From assembly GCA_963695705.1 (NCBI GenBank), contig CAVOHB010000006.1, positions 310,001 to 374,000 of the forward strand: 64,000 bases of DNA, read 5' to 3'. The notes beneath the pieces were generated by a model. That model searched no databases. It had not been told where the DNA came from and was given only the letters and a program-made list of their open reading frames with translations. Positions 60,020 to 64,000 of the stretch are shown here, piece by piece. Both the position numbers and the translations under genes were made by a program. Every line of letters begins with the position of its first letter. Position 1 is the stretch's first letter. The stretch is from JBKPNJ01 sp963695705 (GTDB taxonomy: Bacteria; Actinomycetota; Actinomycetes; Propionibacteriales; Nocardioidaceae).

Positions 60020-60765
60020 GCCCTCGGGCCCGAGCCCCTCAGGCTCGAGCCGCGGCCGGGCGGATCCCGCGAACGCGTGGGATCGAGCGGCTCGACGAGT
60101 TCACCGGCGGGAGTGATCCAGCTGGGCCTCTGGTCGTCGAGGAAGGGGACCGGCGATGGACTGATCGAGGGCCGGGGCTTGGTCATCAACTCGTCCCCCG
60201 GCGGCAACTGCCGCCATCCGACCCCGGCCCGCGTAAACACGCCCGGTTCGGGCGCCAGGCCACCTCCGTCGAGTGGGAGGAGGCGGACCGAACCGCCACC
60301 GACCAGCGTCAGCGGATCGAGGTAACGGGCACCGCGCAACAACCCCCAGTGCAGACACACGTCAGGGAAGCAGTGACTGCCGAAGACCTCCATCCGGCCG
60401 AGCAGCGCCCCGGCCGCGACATGTGCACCGACAACCGCGACGGCTCGTACCGGCTGGTAGGTCGTGCGCACCACCCCGTGGTCAACGACGACGACACCGC
60501 GCCCCGCCACCAGTCCGGCGAACGTGACCCGCCCGGGTCCGGCTGAGAGGACGGGCTGTCCCGGGCGGGCTGCCAGGTCCACGCCGCGGTGCCCCGGGAG
60601 CCATGGTTGTGCTGGCGGGACGTAGCCGTTGACGACGGAGGGCCGCGGGTCCAGCGGCCAGACCCACGGCCCGGGGGCAACCGCCGCGTGAGCGACCCCA
60701 CCCGAGAGCGCCCACCAGAGGGCCGCCGCCAGCGCTGCATGGCAGCAGGTGCGAAAGGATGACAT
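59956..60765 (-). CDS. Secreted M23 family metallopeptidase
   Basis: A 269-residue protein from ATG 60765. A signal peptide (TCCHAALAAALWWALSGGVA, then HAA) precedes a compact LytM/M23 domain: WLPGHRGVDLAARPGQPVLS with a metal His and Asp, GRVTFAGLVAGRGVVVVDHG and the H-x-H-like CLHWGLLRGARYLDPL. It probably cuts peptidoglycan peptides or acts as a cell-division activator. The Pro/Arg-rich C-terminus runs 64 bases into the convergent xerC gene. Confidence 0.85.
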   Translation of the reverse strand: MSSFRTCCHAALAAALWWALSGGVAHAAVAPGPWVWPLDPRPSVVNGYVPPAQPWLPGHRGVDLAARPGQPVLSAGPGRVTFAGLVAGRGVVVVDHGVVRTTYQPVRAVAVVGAHVAAGALLGRMEVFGSHCFPDVCLHWGLLRGARYLDPLTLVGGGSVRLLPLDGGGLAPEPGVFTRAGVGWRQLPPGDELMTKPRPSISPSPVPFLDDQRPSWITPAGELVEPLDPTRSRDPPGRGSSLRGSGPRAQARGWACRYAVRSRSVVTCV

Positions 60766-60903
60766 GGCTCCAGGCTGCGCCGGTCTCCCGACGCCGGGCC
60801 CGCCGACGCGACGGTTGGTGGACAAGTCGGGCGGCAACCTGACCTGGGGACAAGCGCCCCCTGCGGCGTCCGTCCGGGTTCGCCGGGGATCGCGCGAGTC
60901 GTC

Positions 60904-60909
60904 TACACT
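60904..60909 (+). promoter_or_regulatory. Candidate -10 element of the rpsB promoter
   Basis: TACACT in a GTCTACACTGG context lies about 195 bases before rpsB. A -35 is weak (TTCGCC, 19 bases upstream). The remaining leader 60916-61103 has no gene. Confidence 0.3.
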
Positions 60910-61103
60910 GGTGTCGGCGATCCGAGACGCTTCGGGTCGACTTCGCACGTCCGCGTACCGCACCTCCGCGGGCGCATCCTGTTGGTCTCGACGGGTCCAC
61001 GACCTGGCGAGTGGGATGCGTGTCGGACGTCAGGGCAGCAACGCCGTTGCTGCGTACCAACCGACAGGACGCCGAACCGGTGTCCCTACAAGGAGGCACG
61101 GCC

Positions 61104-62360
61104 ATGGCCGTCGTCACGATGCGCCAGCTCCTGGAGAGCGGCGTCCACTTCGGGCATCAGACCCGTCGCTGGAACCCCAAGATGAAGCGATTCATCTTCA
61201 CCGAGCGCAACGGCATCTACATCATCGACCTGCAACAGTCGCTGGCCTACATCGACCGCGCGTACGAGTTTGTCAAGGACACCGTGGCCAACGGCGGGGC
61301 AGTGCTGTTCGTCGGCACCAAGAAGCAGGCTCAGGAAGCCATCTCAGAGCAGTCGACCCGCGTTGGTATGCCTTATGTCAACCAACGCTGGCTCGGTGGC
61401 ATGCTGACGAACTTCCAGACGGTTCACCAGCGGCTCCAGCGACTCCAGGAGCTCGAGCTGCTCGACTTCGACGACGTCGCCGGCTCGGGCAAGACCAAGA
61501 AGGAGCTGCTCCAGCTCAAGCGGGAGAAGGACAAGCTCGCCAAGACCCTGGGTGGCATCCGGGACATGGGGCGTACGCCCGCAGCCGTCTGGATCGTCGA
61601 CACCAAGAAGGAGCACCTCGCCGTCGACGAGTGCAAGAAGCTCGGCATCCCCATCGTCGGGATCCTCGACACGAACTGTGACCCGGACGAGGTCGACTAC
61701 GCGATCCCGGGCAACGACGACGCGATCCGGTCGGTCACATTGCTGACCCGTGTGGTCGCCGACGCCGTCGCCGAAGGTCTGATGGCCAGGGCGGGTGTCC
61801 GGGCCGGCAACGAGCCGACCGGCGCCGAGCTCGGCGCCGAGGAGCCGCTGGCGGAGTGGGAGCGTGAGCTGCTGCAGGGCTCGGCTGATGCGCCGCCGGC
61901 GGCGACGCCAGCCGCCAGCGGGGGCGACCCGACAGGCGCCGCAGCTACCACGAGCGCAGTCGCCGACGCGTCGCCTGCCACGTCCACTCCAGGAACAGCA
62001 GCTGCGGCCGAGCCCGCGGCAACGGCACAACCCATGCCCCCAGCCGAACCGGCCTCGCCAGAGCCTGTTGCGGCGGCCACGGAGCCGGCCCTACCGGAGG
62101 CGCCGACGTCAGAAACCGTGACCGCGACCGAGCCGGTGACCCCGGAGGCCGTGACTACCGAGCCGGTGGCCAGCGGCGCGGTGGCGCCCGAGGCCGTGAC
62201 CACGACCGAGCCGACGGCGGTCGAGACGCCGGCCGCGGCCACCGGGGCAGCACCGGTGGGCACCGACGTGGTGGCTCTACCGGGGCCGGAGCCGGAGCCG
62301 CAGGTCACGGCCGAGCCGGTTGCGCAGCAAGACACAGGTACGGGCGAAGAGCCGGCCTGA
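61104..62360 (+). CDS. rpsB: 30S ribosomal protein S2 with long C-terminal extension
   Basis: A 418-residue S2. The first 255 residues are normal: VTMRQLLESGVHFGHQTRRW, FIFTERNGIYIIDLQQSLAY, FVGTKKQAQEAI, QRWLGGMLTNFQTV, and IPGNDDAIRSVTLLTRVVAD. From about residue 261 a low-complexity tail of 158 residues follows, made of Ala, Pro, Thr, Glu and Val. Most S2 proteins have 240-300 residues. AAGGAGG precedes ATG 61104. tsf follows in the same operon. Confidence 0.95.
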   Translation: MAVVTMRQLLESGVHFGHQTRRWNPKMKRFIFTERNGIYIIDLQQSLAYIDRAYEFVKDTVANGGAVLFVGTKKQAQEAISEQSTRVGMPYVNQRWLGGMLTNFQTVHQRLQRLQELELLDFDDVAGSGKTKKELLQLKREKDKLAKTLGGIRDMGRTPAAVWIVDTKKEHLAVDECKKLGIPIVGILDTNCDPDEVDYAIPGNDDAIRSVTLLTRVVADAVAEGLMARAGVRAGNEPTGAELGAEEPLAEWERELLQGSADAPPAATPAASGGDPTGAAATTSAVADASPATSTPGTAAAAEPAATAQPMPPAEPASPEPVAAATEPALPEAPTSETVTATEPVTPEAVTTEPVASGAVAPEAVTTTEPTAVETPAAATGAAPVGTDVVALPGPEPEPQVTAEPVAQQDTGTGEEPA

Positions 62361-62457
62361 CCACCCGCACCACCACGAGTCAGCACCACGTCGTCGACGG
62401 AACGGCGCTGCACCATGGCGGCCGTCTTCGACCGACAGAACCGAGAAAGTTGAGGAA

Positions 62458-63279
62458 ATGGCGAACATCACCGCCCAGGAAGTCAAGAAGCTCCGCGATC
62501 TCACGGGCGCCGGGATGATGGACTGCAAGCGAGCGCTCGAGGAGGCCGACGGCGACATCGACAAGGCCATCGAGGTGCTCCGGATAAAGGGCGACAGAAA
62601 GATCCGGGAGCGCGGCGAGCAGCGCACCGCGAGCGCCGGCCTGATCGCGAGCCACAACGGCGCACTCGTCGAGCTGAACAGCGAAACCGATTTCGTCGCA
62701 AAGAGCGAGGACTTCCAGCGGCTGGCGGCCGACGTGGTTGCCGCCGCGGCGTCGGTTAAGGCGAGTGACCCCGAGTCGGTCGGCGCCGCAGTCGTCGCCG
62801 ACGGCCGTACCGTCAACGAGGCGATCGCCTCGGTGGCCGCCGTGATCGGCGAGAAGATCCAGCTCGGTCGGGTCGCGTACGTCGACGATCCGAGCGTGGT
62901 GTACCTGCACCGGCGCGCCAGCGACCTCCCACCGGCGGTCGGCGTGATCGTCGGCTACGAAGGTCGCGACGATGTAGCCGCCCGCGGGGTGGCGATGCAG
63001 ATCGCGGCCATGCGCCCGACGTACGTGAGCCGCGACGACGTGCCCGCCGAGGTCATCGCCAAAGAGCGGGAGATCGCCGAGGCGACCGCCCGTGAGGAGG
63101 GCAAACCAGAGCAGGCCCTGAGCAGGATCGTCGACGGCCGGCTCAACGGCTTCTTCAAGGAGACCGTGCTCTTGGAGCAGCCGTCGGTGAAGGACAGCAA
63201 GCAGACCGTCAAGTCGATGCTCGATGAGGCGGGTATCAACGTGACGAGGTTCGTGCGGTTCGAGGTGGGCCAGGGCTGA
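62458..63279 (+). CDS. tsf: Translation elongation factor Ts
   Basis: A 273-residue nucleotide exchange factor for EF-Tu. The N-terminal UBA-like motif is VKKLRDLTGAGMMDCKRALE with the following EADGDIDKAIEVLR, and the TDFVAKSEDF segment contacts EF-Tu. ATG start after TGAGGAA. It is 97 bases from rpsB and 69 from pyrH, the usual rpsB-tsf-pyrH order. Confidence 0.96.
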   Translation: MANITAQEVKKLRDLTGAGMMDCKRALEEADGDIDKAIEVLRIKGDRKIRERGEQRTASAGLIASHNGALVELNSETDFVAKSEDFQRLAADVVAAAASVKASDPESVGAAVVADGRTVNEAIASVAAVIGEKIQLGRVAYVDDPSVVYLHRRASDLPPAVGVIVGYEGRDDVAARGVAMQIAAMRPTYVSRDDVPAEVIAKEREIAEATAREEGKPEQALSRIVDGRLNGFFKETVLLEQPSVKDSKQTVKSMLDEAGINVTRFVRFEVGQG

Positions 63280-63348
63280 CCACCGGACAGTCAGCTCTGA
63301 CTACTGTGTGGGGAACGAGGGACGTACCAAAGCCAGGAGGCCGGCGCG

Positions 63349-64000
63349 ATGGATCAGAACAGAGCCGCCCAGCCAGGGACCCAGGAAAGGCGACCGGCCT
63401 ACCAGGAGCACGAGGCCGCCGGCGGCCATCGACGGGTCGTCCTGAAGCTGTCGGGGCAGGTGTTCGGCGGCGGCAAGCTCGGAGTCGACCCCGAGGTCGT
63501 CAACTCGATCGCCCGCCAGATCGCCGAGGTCGTGGTGACCGGGGTGCAGGTCGCGATCGTCGTCGGGGGTGGCAACTTCTTTCGCGGTGCCGAGCTACAG
63601 CAGCGGGGGATGGACCGGTCACGAGCCGACTACATGGGCATGCTCGGCACGGTGATGAACTGTCTGGCTCTCCAGGACTTTCTGGAGAAGCTCAGCATCG
63701 AGACTCGCGTGCAGACCGCGATCACGATGGGTCAGGTTGCCGAACCGTACATCCCGCGTCGTGCGATTCGTCATCTGGAGAAGGGTCGGGTGGTGATTTT
63801 CGGCGCCGGCTCGGGGATGCCGTACTTCTCGACGGACACCGTCGCCGCCCAGCGCGCGTTGGAGATCGGCGCGGACGTCCTGCTGATGGGCAAGGAGGGT
63901 GTCGACGGCGCGTACGACTCAGACCCGAAACACAATCCCGATGCCATCAAGTACGACACCCTGACCTATGACGCGTTCCTGGCTGGCGGTCTGAAGGTCG
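63349..64000 (+). CDS. pyrH: UMP kinase (3' end beyond window)
   Basis: The first 217 codons of PyrH, which phosphorylates UMP to UDP in pyrimidine synthesis. After a 30-residue polar extension, RRVVLKLSGQVFGGGKLGVD, AIVVGGGNFFRGAELQQRGM, RADYMGMLGTVMNCLALQDF and GAGSGMPYFSTDTVAAQRAL are typical. The common KLSGE is KLSGQ here. AGGAGG lies nine bases before ATG 63349. The frame is open at the right edge. Confidence 0.94.
   Translation, partial: MDQNRAAQPGTQERRPAYQEHEAAGGHRRVVLKLSGQVFGGGKLGVDPEVVNSIARQIAEVVVTGVQVAIVVGGGNFFRGAELQQRGMDRSRADYMGMLGTVMNCLALQDFLEKLSIETRVQTAITMGQVAEPYIPRRAIRHLEKGRVVIFGAGSGMPYFSTDTVAAQRALEIGADVLLMGKEGVDGAYDSDPKHNPDAIKYDTLTYDAFLAGGLKV

Overview
The window is 64 kb of GC-rich chromosome from an actinobacterium. 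The evidence is the codon use, frequent GTG and TTG starts, and a gene order (gltX, leuCD, hup, cofC, gpsA, ddl, thiL, recG, coaD, rpmF, rnc, mutM, smc, ftsY, amtB-glnB-glnD, ffh, rpsP, trmD, rplS, lepB, rnhB, dprA, xerC, rpsB, tsf, pyrH) that matches the conserved core block of Mycobacterium, Streptomyces and Nocardioides. A cystathionine gamma-lyase-like gene between gpsA and ddl, and the direct cofC-plsC-gpsA order, suggest Propionibacteriales (Nocardioidaceae-like). That placement is inference. cofC implies coenzyme F420 synthesis.

Layout. 1-5.3 kb: YihY/BrkB membrane protein, a conserved partner gene, FAA hydrolase, gltX, a CPBP protease, then tRNA-Gln and tRNA-Glu. 5.3-16.7 kb: an accessory stretch. 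An EcsC-type gene is followed by a broken ada-alkA copy, an island of about 8.06 kb (7139-15199: MOSC-reductase fusion, short-chain dehydrogenases, VOC protein, FAD disulfide reductase, redoxin, phosphoesterase), and then an intact ada-alkA and ogt. The two ada-alkA copies are nearly identical direct repeats placed as a single-crossover integration of a circle would leave them. 17.2-31.8 kb: ndgR-like regulator and leuCD (leuC frameshifted as read), histone-like Hup, cofC, plsC, gpsA, ddl, thiL, rpmB, a DhaL/FakA-like kinase and recG. 32-46.6 kb: rsmD, coaD, a SepIVA-like protein, DUF177-rpmF-rnc-mutM, smc, ftsY and the nitrogen cassette amtB-glnB-glnD. 46.6-64 kb: ffh, rpsP-khpA-rimM-trmD, rplS, lepB, rnhB, yraN-yifB-dprA, xerC, an M23 peptidase, rpsB-tsf and the start of pyrH.

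The core genes form short, often overlapping operons for translation and ribosome assembly (rpsP, rpmF, rplS, rpsB, tsf, rimM, trmD, rsmD), protein targeting (ffh, ftsY, lepB), chromosome dynamics and repair (smc, recG, mutM, xerC, hup), nitrogen control and envelope precursors.

I found no CRISPR array, complete insertion sequence or clearly novel multi-gene system. The most unusual signals are: the duplicated ada-alkA segment bracketing the island; at least five single-base frame breaks between 9.9 and 18.6 kb (one in a short-chain dehydrogenase, three in a phosphoesterase, one in leuC), which are either decay or sequence error; a perfect 17-bp hairpin inside the glnD coding region; and tandem duplications at both ends of dprA. 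All coordinates were read by eye and starts were chosen from ribosome-binding sites, gene overlaps and family N-termini.
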